Shown piece after piece: positions 23,346 to 34,914 of a stretch of DNA of 64,000 bases. The notes below the pieces were generated by a model. It was not told the origin of the DNA. It was given only the letters and a program-made list of their open reading frames with translations, and did no database searches. Position numbers and translations under genes: made by a program. Position 1 is the stretch's first letter. Every line of letters starts with the position of its first letter. The stretch is from Hermetia illucens (Eukaryota > Arthropoda > Insecta > Diptera > Stratiomyidae): the NCBI RefSeq assembly GCF_905115235.1, contig NC_051852.1, positions 149,592,027-149,656,026 of the forward strand. Direction: 5' to 3'.

Positions 23346-23940
23346 TTTTGAGGTAGTTTTTATCTAGATTGCATTTAATCAAGTAACATTTTTCTTGCAT
23401 TTTTTATTGGATTTTTTCAATTTATACGAAGTGGGTAAGAAACATAAAAGGCGCTGATGGTCTCAATTCACGACTTGGTGGGTCTAGTTCTCTTCTAGAG
23501 CACAGACGGGAATTAAATTCATTTGTATCACCTACACTTTTACTCTCAATTCTCAAGATGGTAATTGGAGAAATGTGGAGAAAGTACGATTATCAATAGA
23601 ATTGGGTTATGGGAAAATAACCTTGCAAATCTCTGAAACACATTCAATAGATTAGAATATATCCCAAGACAAATAGCTAGTCGTTCTATCGTAACTGTTA
23701 TCATTTCATTCTTGATAATTAAGATGTAAGTATCTAAGTTTTAACCTGCATCAAATTTTACAACTTGCACCTCCAGCTTAAGAACATTAAATTCATTAAC
23801 ACAAGGATCGCCTTCAATGAATACTATTCTACACATTTTTGTTTGCTTTGCCACTGCTTAGAATAGAGGTGGAAGTCTTAAAGTATTTACACTTTCTCCG
23901 CAAGGTGAAAAGTATTCCTGAGGTGAGAGATAAAGTGGAG
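23346..23940. other. Unannotated region upstream of the Gly/Tyr protein gene
   Basis: AT-rich with no recognised element; likely holds distal regulatory sequence for the next gene. Confidence 0.4.
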
Positions 23941-23949
23941 AAATGATAA

Positions 23950-23958
23950 TATAAAAAG
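23950..23958 (+). promoter_or_regulatory. TATA box of the Gly/Tyr-rich protein gene
   Basis: TATAAAAAG at 23950-23958. A TTCATTG initiator-like motif follows at about 23985-23991. The ATG is at 24039, giving a short leader of about 50 nt. Confidence 0.6.
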
Positions 23959-24038
23959 AGGCTTTTTTTAGAATAGACATTGCATTCATTGCTTAGAAGT
24001 ATTTCTCGTTGTAACAAGAGTTGTCGTGCAGCCAAAAA

Positions 24039-24964
24039 ATGAAGTTATTTCTTATACTATTCTTTGGAGTAGTTCACTCTGCCATTTTGGTAAGGGCGAC
24101 CTCCACTCCTTCGATGCTTGAAGAGGCTACTCCAGAAATGCGGAACAAAATTATTGACGTGAGGGATGCTATTATTGTACCAATGAACCCTCGTGTGAGG
24201 TCGGAAAATCTATCTGAAAAAACTATGAACATCAATGAAATCGGGGCTAATGACCCCCAACTACGGAATGGTCTCAGATGGGGTGACTATGATGAGAGTC
24301 CTGAAGAATATCGAAACGATTTAGTGAGATTTACTGACTCGCCTGACGGTAGTGTGGAAACTGATAGTGAGTATTGAATGATTATTCTTCCTCAAACTAA
24401 CAAATAACCTAATATAATTTGCGTTACTAATATTACTTTCTGGATTTTTTTCCAGAACATGACCACGCAAGTGCGGAAAAATATAGTAAATATGAAACAT
24501 AACCATTTAAGGCTTGGATCAATATAAAACAAACCATTTTGTCACTTTTAGGGCCAGCTGGAGTGGAAAATCGTGTAGGTCGTCCAAATTATAGACCAGG
24601 TGGTTACGGAGGTTATGGTGGTTACGGAGGATACGGAGGCTACGGAGGCTATGGCGGCTACGGTGCTTCTGGTTTTCGTGGGAATAGAGGACATAGAAAA
24701 AACAAAGGTCATGGAGGAAATCGGGGACATGCAAACAACAAAGGAAACCGAGGTAGCCGAGGAAATAAGAAAAATAAAGGTGGCAGACGTCCACAACGAA
24801 AACAAAAGCAGGTCCAAAATTTCGGCTTAGAAACTGAACCATCGGCAAACCAGGAGGCGCCTCCCGCACAAAACCAAGAATTCGTACAGAGTCAAGTACC
24901 AATGCAAGATCAACAACTGAGCGAAGGACAATCTCCACACATTGAAGAACCTGCAACTGTTTAA
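24039..24964 (+). CDS. Secreted Gly/Tyr-, Asn/Lys- and Gln-rich protein (256 aa), family unknown
   Basis: Three exons: 24039-24366, 24456-24485 and 24552-24964, all introns phase 1 (GTGAGT...CCAG; GTAAAT...TTAG). MKLFLILFFGVVHSAILVRA is a signal peptide. Then come an acidic domain of about 90 residues with one N-glycosylation sequon (NLS), a 30-nt microexon encoding HDHASAEKY plus split codons, a block of seven GGY units (about residues 135-157), a basic Gly/Asn/Lys/Arg region (RGNRGHRKNKGHGG...), and a Gln/Pro/Glu-rich tail ending PATV. The microexon is 10 codons and phase-neutral, so skipping it keeps the frame. GGY repeats occur in cuticular, eggshell and silk-type proteins. No specific homologue recognised. 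Preferred start is 24039 because it directly opens the signal peptide. Confidence 0.85.
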
Positions 24965-25005
24965 GTACGGATAAGTGTAAACAATGTTTCTGCACAATCT
25001 TGGAA

Positions 25006-25011
25006 AATAAA
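25006..25011 (+). terminator. Poly(A) signal of the Gly/Tyr-rich protein gene
   Basis: AATAAA 42 bp after the TAA stop. Confidence 0.8.
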
Positions 25012-25126
25012 AACATTTTTAAAGAAAGAGAACAGTATTATTTTCAAATATTGGTTAGGGAGTATCATATTTAGTTATATTAAGAAACGAGAAATGTTCA
25101 AAACTTTGTGGTGCCTGCTGATCTCC

Positions 25127-26335
25127 TTTTTTCGACATTGGAAGGTGGAAAGGTTCAAAACCTACTGCTGGCTCCTGCCATGCAGTTATGTGAGACTTCT
25201 ACTCACTAAAACCACCTTCTTCTCAATTCACTCTCTCCGCGGAACTCCTATAAAGTATTGCGTCGCGGAGCTGGATCGGCTTTAAACTGCGGCTCATTAT
25301 GGTTCTCTCTCTTTCTTGTTTTCGTTGTAGTTCTTCCTTTCTAAGCTGTTGGTGAATAGCTTGCAGTTCCTTTACAACCTGGTTCCAAGCATCCGTTGAC
25401 TCCAGCATGAACTACACAAGATTTTCGGGTATTAAGCGTCTGTATGCGACCGCTTCGATTCTTGTTCGGTGCGCGGTAAACCTGGGGCAAACAAATATAA
25501 CATGCTACGCATTCTCAGCCAAGTTACCACATCTTGGGTGGCATGGTGACTCGTCGTGACTAAATCGATGTAAATAAGCACGATAACCTCCATGTCTACT
25601 TAAGAATTGTGTTAACTCGTAGCTTAATTCCCCATGGCTTCGTTTAAATCATCTCCAAATATCCGGAATGATGCGGTATGTCCAATGACCGGTTTGTGAC
25701 TAGTCCCATCTCTTTTGCCACTCTTCGATAGATTCCCACCCTCCCAGCTGCCGTCGAAATACGTTAGACTTCCCAGCTGCATACGTTTTGTCATATAGTC
25801 GCCGGCCTTCATTCGCCAAGATGTCTATGGGGATCATCCTTGGTAGTGCACATGCTGCTTCTCCTGATATTGTCCGATACACACTGCACTAACTCGGCAC
25901 TCCAATCCCAATTTTCTACAGTTTACTTTGTTATCCAGAACAGTTGTCCAAACTGGAGCTGCGTAGAGTAGCACGGAGCTGACTACCCTAGAGAGCAGAA
26001 GACGACGACTTTGTCTTGGCCCGCCAATGTTCGGTAGTATCCTCGAGATCGTTAAAGCCATGGTGCCATCCGGTGCTTTAGTCTTTTCTTCAGTCAATCT
26101 TTTCGCTGCATCTAGAACCTCCTCATTTAACACGGAGCTTCGTCGGGATTTAAATTTCCGGCTTTCCTCAATTTCTCAATTCCACTAAAATTCAGGATTT
26201 CGTCTTCGAAAAGCGCTACGCGGAGGCATCGCATGCCCACTGCAATTTTTCCACGACCTCTGAAACTATTTCTTGTGTGACTTTTTTGATGAACGCTTCT
26301 CTGAACACTGGACATTTACTGCTTTCTGCAATGTG
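25127..26335 (-). mobile_element. R1-like LINE, internally deleted copy
   Basis: The 3' end (plus-strand phrases GGAAGGTGGAAAGGTTCAAAACCTAC and ACTAAAACCACC) matches the 3' end of R1-A at 9100-9180. Minus-strand pieces include AWNQVVKELQAIHQQLRKEE, ISGEAACALPRMIPIDILANE and SRILPNIGGPRQSRRLLLSR with APVWTTVLDNK. An upstream piece (KRLTEEKTKAPDG) comes from the start of the RT region and joins directly to the C-terminal part, so the RT core is deleted. Confidence 0.7.
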
Positions 26336-26387
26336 GGCCCCGTCGCTATTTTTTGCTTTCACGCAGAATACGCACTTGGTCATTCCA

Positions 26388-26547
26388 GTGCAGTCCGTCT
26401 GTCTATCTATCTGTCACACTCGATTTACTCGGAAACGGCTGAACCATTTGTCACAAAATTTGGTGAGAAGGTGTGATCTGTGAACCCCTTTATATATGGC
26501 AGTGGCGCTACTTTGTGTTCAGTTTGGAGAGGGCTCCCCATACATGC
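26388..26547 (-). repeat. Palindrome-ended CTGT repeat family, fragment
   Basis: GTCCGTCTGTCTATCTATCTGTCACAC followed by CGGAAACGGCTGAACC is the reverse complement of the ACAG tract and the GGTTTAGCCGTTTTGGAG segment of other copies. It ends at CCCCATACATGCGAAAGGGGG, the antisense of the GCATGTATGGGG landmark. An RTE-like LINE follows immediately. Confidence 0.6.
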
Positions 26548-29012
26548 GAAAGGGGGTGTATGTACAGAGAAGGAGCTACCAAGCAGCTAGCCGATACCCT
26601 GTCCCAATATAAGGCTGATGTAGCAGCGTTACAAGAGATGCCCCAGACAGAGACCGGTTTTCTTGAGAAGAGCCACTTCACCATCTATTATAGCGGCCAT
26701 CCAGTAAACCATGAGCTCGGAGTAGATTTATTAGTCGGCCAAAAAATGAAACCTCCTCTGATCATAAACATTCACGCCCCCACAGAGGCGACTGCAGACT
26801 CAGAGAAGGATAACTTCTACGAGGCAGTTGAGCCTGTCCCCAGTATGATATCAAAATCGTACTTGGAGATTTCAGTAGTCAAGTAGGAACGAAGTCAGTA
26901 TTCAGATGATACGTTGGCTCCCATAACTTACAGCTTACTTGCAGATTATTCAGTTAGCAGTATCACACAAAATGTTTGTTGGAAGTACCTGGTTTGCGCG
27001 GAAAGCAGAGGGGGGGCCTTTTCAGATGGGACCACTTCAATCAAATTGACCACGTGCTGATTGAACGCTGCCTCCTCCCAGTCTAGATGAATATCAGAAC
27101 ATATAGGGGGACCAATATAGACTCGGATCACTATGTCGTTGACATGGTGTTCCGAGTTCGAATAACAACACCGCCCAGAATCCCCTCTGACAATTAGGTG
27201 AGAGTTAACACTGAAGCCATCCACAAAACAACCCCCCGCAACACCTTTAAAGGAGAAATAGATGCCGAACAACCGCAATCAACAGAAAAAGGAAAGGGAA
27301 AAAGGAAGCCTGGGAGAACCGCAATCGCAACCGTACCAGGCGCAGAAGCTTTACCAACAAGTTAGCAGGATGAAGTCTTACACACCTCGATGTTCATCCT
27401 ACCGAGACAAAGAGGGAAATCTGATTCCCGATAGAATGGGCATATTGGAGCGATGGGTTGAGTACTTTGATGAACTACTGAACAACCAGAACATCGGAGA
27501 GCTGGAGGTCCCGCCAACTGAAGATGACGGACAAATACTGCCATCACCAAGTGTAGAAGAAACATTTCATGCAATTCATTGGCTTAAAAATTATCAGTGG
27601 CCAGGAGCCGATGGAATTACAGCCGAATTGGTTAAATATGGAGGCGACCGACTACACCGAGTGGCTCATCAACTGATGCTCAACGTTTGAGACAGCGAAT
27701 AAATGCCTGATGATTGGTAACGAGGCATTATCTGTCTCATCCTTAAAAAGGGAGATTTCACACAATACAGCAATAATAGAGGTATCACGTTGCTGAGTAC
27801 CATCTATAAGATATTCTTCACTGTCTTGCTAGGTCGGATAGCCCCGTACGCCCAGAGCATCATTGGCCCATACCAAGAGGCTTGACTCCAGGCAAATCAG
27901 CAACAGATCAGATTTTCTCTCTGCGGCAAGCGATGGAAAAACTGTTGAAATATGGACATCAGTTGTACCGTCTATTCATCGACTTTAAGGCCGCCTATGA
28001 TAGCATAGCCAGGGTAAAACTGTACACGGTCATGAGAGAATTCGGTATCTCGGCAAAATTAATAAGACTGACTAGGCTGACCCTGACCAATGTGCGAGGC
28101 CAGATAAAAGCAGCAGGATCACTCTCAAGACCATTCGACATCAACAACGGTCTACGACAAGGGGATGCCCTATCATGCGTTCTCTTTAACCTGGCCCTTG
28201 AGAAAGTGATCCGTGATGCTGAGGTAAATGCATGAGGTACGATCTTCTTTAAATCTACCCAATTTCTGGCTTATGCTGACGATATCGACATCATGAGAAG
28301 TACCACCCGAAACGTACAAACTGCCTTCATTCAGATGGAGCCGGCGGCGCGAGATCTTGGGCTGCACATCAATGAAGGCAAGACAAAGTACATGGTAGCA
28401 ACGTCAGCACCGAAAACCAACCAACCAACAACATCAAACCGCACTGTTCAAACGGGAAGAATAAATATAGGAGACTACAACTTTGAGACCGTTTATAATT
28501 TGTCCTATCTAGGGTCGAAAATCACAACCGATAACAGCTACGATGATGATATCCATGCACGGTTGTTGGTAGCCAACAGAACCTATGTCAGCTTACAAAA
28601 AATGTTTCGCTCAAAACGTCTCACCATAGGGTCAAAGCTTTTACTATACAAGACAATGATCTTGCCAGTCCTCATGTATTCTTCGGAGACTTGGGTTCTT
28701 AGCAAGAAAAATCGCGTTCGAGAGAAGAATCCTCCGAAGAATTTTTGACCCCCTACATGAGGATGGACGATTCCATAGCTTACATAACGACGAAATCTAC
28801 GAGCGATACAATAACCGTCCGGTTCTGAATAAAATCCGGCTCAACAGGTTGCGGTGGGCGAGTCAAATAATCCGTATGGATGAGGATGATCTAGCCTGGA
28901 AAGTCTATAAGGGCAATATCTAGAAAAAGAAGACGAGGCAGACTCTGCCGGAGATCCTTATTAAGGCAGGCCTAGACCGGATACCGGTTGTTGCGCTGTT
29001 GATGATGATGAT
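26548..29012 (+). mobile_element. RTE-like LINE, long copy with endonuclease and RT
   Basis: Plus strand: endonuclease start KQLADTLSQYKADVAALQEM and YYSGHPVNHELGVDLLVG (26580-26740), IINIHAPTEA (26760-26790), linker with KLYQQVSRMKSYTPRCSSY, then RT: NYQWPGADGITAELVKYGG, PGKSATDQIFSLRQAMEKLL, FIDFKAAYDSI, DINNGLRQGDALSCVLFNLAL, AYADDIDIM, and a tail ending in GTTGATGATGATGATGATGG. Much of the endonuclease is missing after 26800, and frame breaks are few in the RT (open 27882-28235 and 28293-28748). It lies in a CTGT repeat fragment. Confidence 0.85.
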
Positions 29013-29660
29013 GATGGCCAGTCGAATGCCCTTGGCCGCACTAGCGTAGCTAATGGCGGGCTTCCTGAGTCCTGCCTTCACCCCTGACCTGCTGGGTTTT
29101 CTCCCTCCTTGGGTTCAGGTTTGGATTTTTTGGAGCATTCCGATCATGCTTTCTCGGCTCCGCCAGAGATGACTTAGGTCTATGCTGAGCTTTTTTAAGG
29201 CCCTCTTTTGGTTTCAGGCCTTCCTTCAAGTAGCGGAGGTATCATTTAGCACCTGCGCCACTGAGATCGGTCTCCTTCCTCACGTCTGATATATTTATCT
29301 CAGACGTACTTTTGCTGGTCCCTGCTTTTTGAGCAGTGGCGTTTGTTGGTTGTTGTCCTCGCACTATACCAATGTTAACCTTGGATCAACTGCTTGATGT
29401 CCCAACTTCACCCTTTTTGGGTGTAATCACCTGGCTCTCAGTATTTCGGAGATGTGCCTCCGCATGATTAACCAGTTTGTGTGCGGTACAGGGTCCCTCT
29501 TTATTGATTTTAGCTTTTTTATTTTTATCGCTGGTACTCATTTGGGTTACGAGGTCCGCCAGTATCTGAAGCGACCAGGTATCAGTGAGACTCCGCTCGA
29601 ATACAGTCAGTTACCCACAGTTCATTACGATACGCAAATATTCTCTTCCAAGTAACTCAG
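29013..29660 (-). mobile_element. Gag-like ORF1 5' region of a LINE (LOA-like?)
   Basis: A minus-strand frame starts MSTSDKNKKAKINKEGPCTA (about 29541) and continues with HKLVNHAEAHLRNTESQVI and a segment around SGAGAKWYLRYLKEGLKPKE. The last resembles the gag motif SGA-RRR-KxLLxxGxxPxEA of LOA-type and related LINEs. No zinc knuckle remains. It abuts the 3' tail of the RTE-like copy. Confidence 0.45.
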
Positions 29661-31620
29661 CGGCGTCGCATCGTTTAGCTAAATGTAGTGTATATTGCTA
29701 TCTACAAAATAGTTAAAGATATTTTGACAGACAGTGCAACTTGTTTCCTCGTCGCGTCGCGTAGCGTAGATGAGGCCGCATCTTAACGTGCAAGAGTATG
29801 TCGACAGGCTATTTCAGTGAGGCTGCACTTAGGCGCTGGTGAACCTGTTGTTCTTGGGATAGCTTTGCTCTCTTAATTGACCAACCCAAATGGTCATTTT
29901 GGCCATTTTCTATTTTCACTTCCATTACGATCCCCCTTAAATCCAAGTTAAATTACGATCCCCCTTAAATCCAAGTTAATCAGATACGCACAAACTTGCC
30001 ATCGATGTTATTGACACTCACCATAAACCCTTTTAATGATAATGACTCATAAATAATCTATGCCAAAAAACTATTTGAACAAAATTGTTTCTATAAATAA
30101 AAAGTGTTCTAATCACTATCTTTAATTTGCTAGATAAGGCTCTATTGTGAACCAAGCCGCCACGTGTAAATGTTCAAGTATTATCAAAAATACTAGTGAT
30201 AATCTGGGTTTTATATAAACATGGCTGATGAACCCCTTTAAGGTATATTGAGAAAGCGCTTTAAGCTATTTAAAGGAGTAGCTCTAGATGGAAGGGGTCC
30301 TGATAGGTAGGGTTTTTTTTGCCATATAGATTTAGGGCGTGTTTGCAGAAATTCAACTGGAAATAGAAATAACAAGTAATCCAACATAAAGAAATGGCTA
30401 ATTCATGTCTATCAGTTGGGTCAAAACACTGCATTTCAGTACTGTGTTCCATGGTCATGCGTCCATGCATCTCAAATTAAACTGACGATGACAAATGATG
30501 TTCAGTAGAAAATCCTGAAAAGATCATGCAGCAGCGCATAATTAATATTCTACACGCATTCAAAATTCTCTTTATTGTTTAGTAAAAGCGAAAACATCAA
30601 AATAAAGTCACTAGAAGCAACCAGACAATAATGCACGTGATGAGACATTTTGTTACTAAGGCAGCAGCATGTCAACAGCCTTTCAGAGCAAATAGCGTTA
30701 AATCTGATAATGTCCAATCAACGATCATTTATTTCGCCTATTCACCAAAAATCATATGTACATCACATAAGTTTGGAGTCATTGAGGGAGAATATGTTTC
30801 TTTCAAGTCCATATTCGTTCTATAACAATGACGAACTTACGAACTTATACTGCATGTTCTTGCTAGGCCAAGCCTCTTCTTCCTAATTCATCAAATATAC
30901 ATTTCCGTGAATAAACCCCAGAATCAATTCTACATTATATACAAATAGTACTTTTATATAATTTTAATTAATTTTAATTTAATAATTGTAGCATTGGTTT
31001 AATGCTCTCTATTTATATATCTATGAGACACATTTCACAAGGCAACTAGCCTCTGGATTTACATACTATATGCATTCAGTCATTAATCTTTCCATGCTCC
31101 GAACGTATGAGGATGATGACAGATGTAATATTAAATGAGATGAAACAAAAGGAGTGCACGAAATCTGCACAATAAATAAATGAAACCCAATTTCTTCCCT
31201 CTGAAGATTATAAACTTACTTATCATAGCCGACCTCAAGCTGTGATTATCTCTCAAGAGTTGTCGTCTTAATTTGCAAAGCTTAAGGGGGTAGTTTCATC
31301 CGCACTACGTATACTTCACGCACTACAAAGTAGTAAGAGAAGAGAGCCAAATTCAATAGTTTAACAATTTGTATTGTAAACATACTATATTTGTCCAAAA
31401 CTGCTTAAATTCCAGTTGAATATTAAAAAAAAAACAGGATACGTGGGACCAACGCTTTGGAAATCATAATAATGTCCTTTCACAAATTAATTTTTCCTGT
31501 GTATGATAATGCCCTCCTCAAAAAATTATTTTTATATTTTATATATTAATTAATTTTCATCTCCCAAAAGCCCTGAAAATAAATTCCCCTTCTATCCAAA
31601 ACTACCCCCTTAAAAACATT
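29661..31620. other. AT-rich region without recognised elements
   Basis: Contains one ~27-bp direct duplication at about 29925-29980 (TTACGATCCCCCTTAAATCC twice). No coding exon, RNA gene or mobile element was recognised; this is the longest element-free stretch in the window. Confidence 0.5.
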
Positions 31621-31639
31621 TTCCTGTTTAAGCTAGCGT

Positions 31640-31985
31640 CATCGAAGAATCGAGTAATCAGCCTCAAAGATCATCTCTCATTCTTGAATCCGGCCGCGAG
31701 CGCACTCACAGTGATCTAGACATCATCATTCTTTCAACTAGAATTTTTGCAAATTGTTCTCCTAAAAAATCTTGAAGATTTGTGCGTGAAGTAATCGGCC
31801 GTTAGCATCCTCTTAGATTAGAAGTAGCAGCAGCTATAGTGTTTAGTTCATAGATTACACATCAAATAGTTGCTAGTTCGCTTAGATTCATCGGAACATT
31901 TCCTAGCCCCTAAGAAAACACCGGTAGTGCTTCCTTCGCCAGCATCATCCCCTAAGTTGTCATCCCAACATTATCAGCAGAAACA
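31640..31985 (+). other. Possible non-coding first exon with consensus splice donor
   Basis: This segment is less AT-rich than its surroundings and ends at AACA|GTAAGT (donor 31986-31991). The composition (CCTAGCCCC, TTCGCCAGCATCATCCCC) resembles a 5' leader exon. No long open frame and no clear TATA box. The target coding exons would lie outside the recognised genes. It could be chance. Confidence 0.25.
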
Positions 31986-31991
31986 GTAAGT

Positions 31992-32670
31992 ACTCCATAC
32001 CAACTACCCTAAAAGCCAATTGCAATAGAAAGAAACTTCCTTGAGTGTGAACATTATCATTCATCCACCAAAATAAACTAAAAACCAATCTGGATACCTG
32101 TTAATGTTTATGATAAAACGTGGATCTAAAAATATACAAAAGCTAAGAGAAAACAAAGATTGAGATTGTTTCGATACAAGTAACAACATCATTGAACTTT
32201 GGAAACACTTTCGAAAGTTTAAGTAATTTAATACATCATGCAATGGTCTATTTTAAGTTCAGTAAAAAAAATATCTGTAAGTATAACACCGCAGATGCAA
32301 AACAGCGGAAAATTTCAGATTTTTATCCCATCGGTGCACTCATGTAAATGCCACTATCAAAGATAGTTTTAGTCTTAGATGTGAAAATATTTCTAAATAA
32401 CATATCGCAATCAGCAATATCTAAACGTTCGCTTCTCCTCTAACTATCTAATATCTCTATCTTTGGATACTGAGATCCTGTCGGAAGAAAGCCAAACGTT
32501 ACTCCGATCCCACCCCGGCTACTTGCGGTATAAACTACAACAGATGTCGGAAGGGGATTTCCGAAAAAGCGCATTTCTAGATAGTTACCACCCGGAACCT
32601 TCTGCAGGGCACTAACTGGACCCGGCGCACGCTGACATTGACAACCTTCCATGGAGCTCTGAAGCAAGGA
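31992..32670. other. Unannotated stretch
   Basis: Mostly featureless. 32460-32665 is GC-richer and has an open minus frame without recognised domains; it ends at the (ATT)n tail of the LOA-B copy. Confidence 0.4.
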
Positions 32671-32671
32671 T

Positions 32672-34914
32672 TATTATTATTCTGTTAAGGGAAAGTCGCA
32701 CCGCGTCCTTAAAGAACTACTGTGCCCTTTTACTGGTTATAGTGTATCTATAAATCATAATATCTCAAGCAAGTCTATAACCGATAGGAATTTTAGTATA
32801 TTCCCTACTTTCAGATCTTTCAACTTTACATCTGGTATTAAATGTTCTCCCAGATGCCTCGACACTGCCCCAGAACGTGCATAGAGGTTTCATCACACTC
32901 CGCACAGAAGGTGCAGACAGTGCCCGTAGATATCCCTAGCTTATCTAGGTGATAGTTTAGCCGGCAGTGACCAGTGAGAATTCCCACTATGATTCGGAGG
33001 TCCTTTTTTGGTGAGGTTTAAGCAATCCTTTGTGCACTTGGGTTTGTATCCCCCAATAATCCCAGTATAGTTCCCTCAACCGTTCCTCTTCATTTTTTAA
33101 TACCATAGCTATGAAACCAATTCCGATTCCACAGAAAAGTTCTGGTCCATGTAAAGGTGTCCCTGCTCCCTTCTTGTCTAATTAGTCCGCTGCGTCATTG
33201 CTTTCCAACCCAACATGGCCTGGAACTCAGAGTATCCAGACCTTGTTGAACGAGCCGGGGGTATTCAATCTCTCAAGGCATTCTCGTATCAGTTTAGAAT
33301 TCACCTGGTTGGACTTAAGTGCCTTGATCGCAAACTACTTATCAAAGTGAAACCTGGTTGTCATGTTATCCCTTGGTATCAGTAATTCGGGATACGGCCT
33401 GGAAAGAATATCAATCTTCCTTCGGTTTAGGCAGCTCCCCGCTTCACTGTTACCCCCGGCCACCCTGAATATTGCCCTCCTTGTCCGCATCTGTATATGC
33501 AGATAGAGAGGGGTTAATTCCAGAAAGACCTCCAGGAGCATGTCCTCATTGTCCCACTGATACACACGCAAACCAGTCTTTGGAGTTTGTATAACTCCTT
33601 GGCTTGTGTGCTCAGTTCAATTCTTTCTGGACAGATTACCTCCCCGTAGGTAATCATTGGCCTTACTATTGCCGTGTACGAGGGGGGACCCAAAAAACGG
33701 GAATTTCGTCATAACTTCTTTATTTCTCAATATTTTTACACCAAATTTTGATCACCTTCAAAGTATTCGCCTTTGACTAAAGCACACTTCTCTAAACGAT
33801 TCTTCCATTGTTCAAAACATTTTTTAAATTCACTCATCGGGATGTCCTTTAAGCCTTCCAGTGATCATTTCACCTCCTCCACAGTGGCAAAACGCTTTCC
33901 TTTCATATTCCTTTTGAGTCTGGGGAACAAAAAGAAGTCACAGGGGGCTAGATCCGGTGGGTATGGGGGTGGACAATTGGTGTCATGACGTTTTTGATAA
34001 AAAATTGCATCACGGAAAGGGCGGTGTGGGCCGGGAGAACGAACTCCGTGTGCACAACACCTCTGCAATCGAAGAAACAAATGAGCATTGTCTTGATGTT
34101 TGACTTCAGTTGGCGAGCTTTTTTGGGACGAGGAGAGCCAGCCGTCTTCCACTGGCTTGATTGCTGCTTTGTTTCGGGGTCGTATCCCTAGCACCATGAT
34201 TCATCACCAGTAATCACCTTGGAAAAAAATGCAGCGTTCTCTTCGAGCTGATTTTGAAGCTCAAAACTTGCCTGAAGTCGACGCTGCCTTTGCTCGTCTG
34301 TGAGAAGGCGTGGGACGAATCTGGCCGCAACCCTTCTCATGTGCAAATCTTCGGATAAAATTCTCTGAATTGAACTCCATGATATTCCCAACATCTCACA
34401 CACACGTTTTCATCAGTTCTTGACGTTGAGGGGCGTCCTGAACGAAGTTGGTCTTCAATAGGCATTTCTCAACCGCGCGTTGTTCTCAACAATCTGCCAT
34501 TACGTTTTCTCCGAAACGTAAAAAGTTGTTTTACTAAAAAAAATCTCACAGGCGAACCGATGCACTCACAGCGACACAATTTCGCACACTGACGCAGGTG
34601 GCGTAACGCTAACGGACATGTGGTCAAACAATAGGTTCCCCTACTCTCCCTCCCCACCACAGCGTAATTCCCGAAACTTATGGGTTCCCACTCGTATATC
34701 GAAAGTAGTATCTTTGGGCTGTAACCCCATTTTTTCCTGCTGTGGACCTACAAGTCATCAGAGCCCTCGTGGCTTTTCGACAAGTATTTCCGACATGTGT
34801 CTTTCAGAGTAATTGTTGGCCTAGCGTAATTCCCAAATATTTGACCTCTGTTTCTCGTTTCACCTAGATGTCATGTAACTTTATGGCTCTCAGATGATCA
34901 AGCTTACGTCCCCT
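32672..34914 (-). mobile_element. LOA-like LINE (LOA-B), truncated copy split by a mariner
   Basis: The 3' tail is (AAT)n on the minus strand near 32672-32683. Downstream sequence matches the copy at 22495-23345. Upstream pieces include an RT-C-terminal region (about 33335-33680) and, beyond the mariner, 34660-34914 with VGPQQEKMGLQPK, a piece of the region after the RT palm. The two flanks of the mariner are adjacent parts of the same LINE. It is cut at 34914 by the poly(A) end of an R1-B LINE. Confidence 0.6.
33682..34660 (-). mobile_element. Mariner element with internal deletion, inside LOA-B
   Basis: Minus strand: SGRPSTSRTDENV region near 34420, IQRILSEDLHMRRVAARFVP and RLLTDEQRQRRLQAS (34210-34370), VITGDESWC (first Asp region, about 34190-34215), then after a deletion PPDLAPCDFFLFPRLKRN (about 33910-33960, third Asp). 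The second-Asp block (HHDNAPAH type) is missing. The low-coordinate end starts CGAGGGGGGACCCAAAAAACG after TA at 33676-33677, typical of mariner ends; the opposite end was not clearly found. Several stops make it inactive. Confidence 0.75.

Noticed and set aside
32440-32667. Small minus-strand gene between the AT-rich region and LOA-B
   Set aside because: No start context, domain, splice sites or signal peptide; probably part of a decayed element upstream of the (ATT)n tail.
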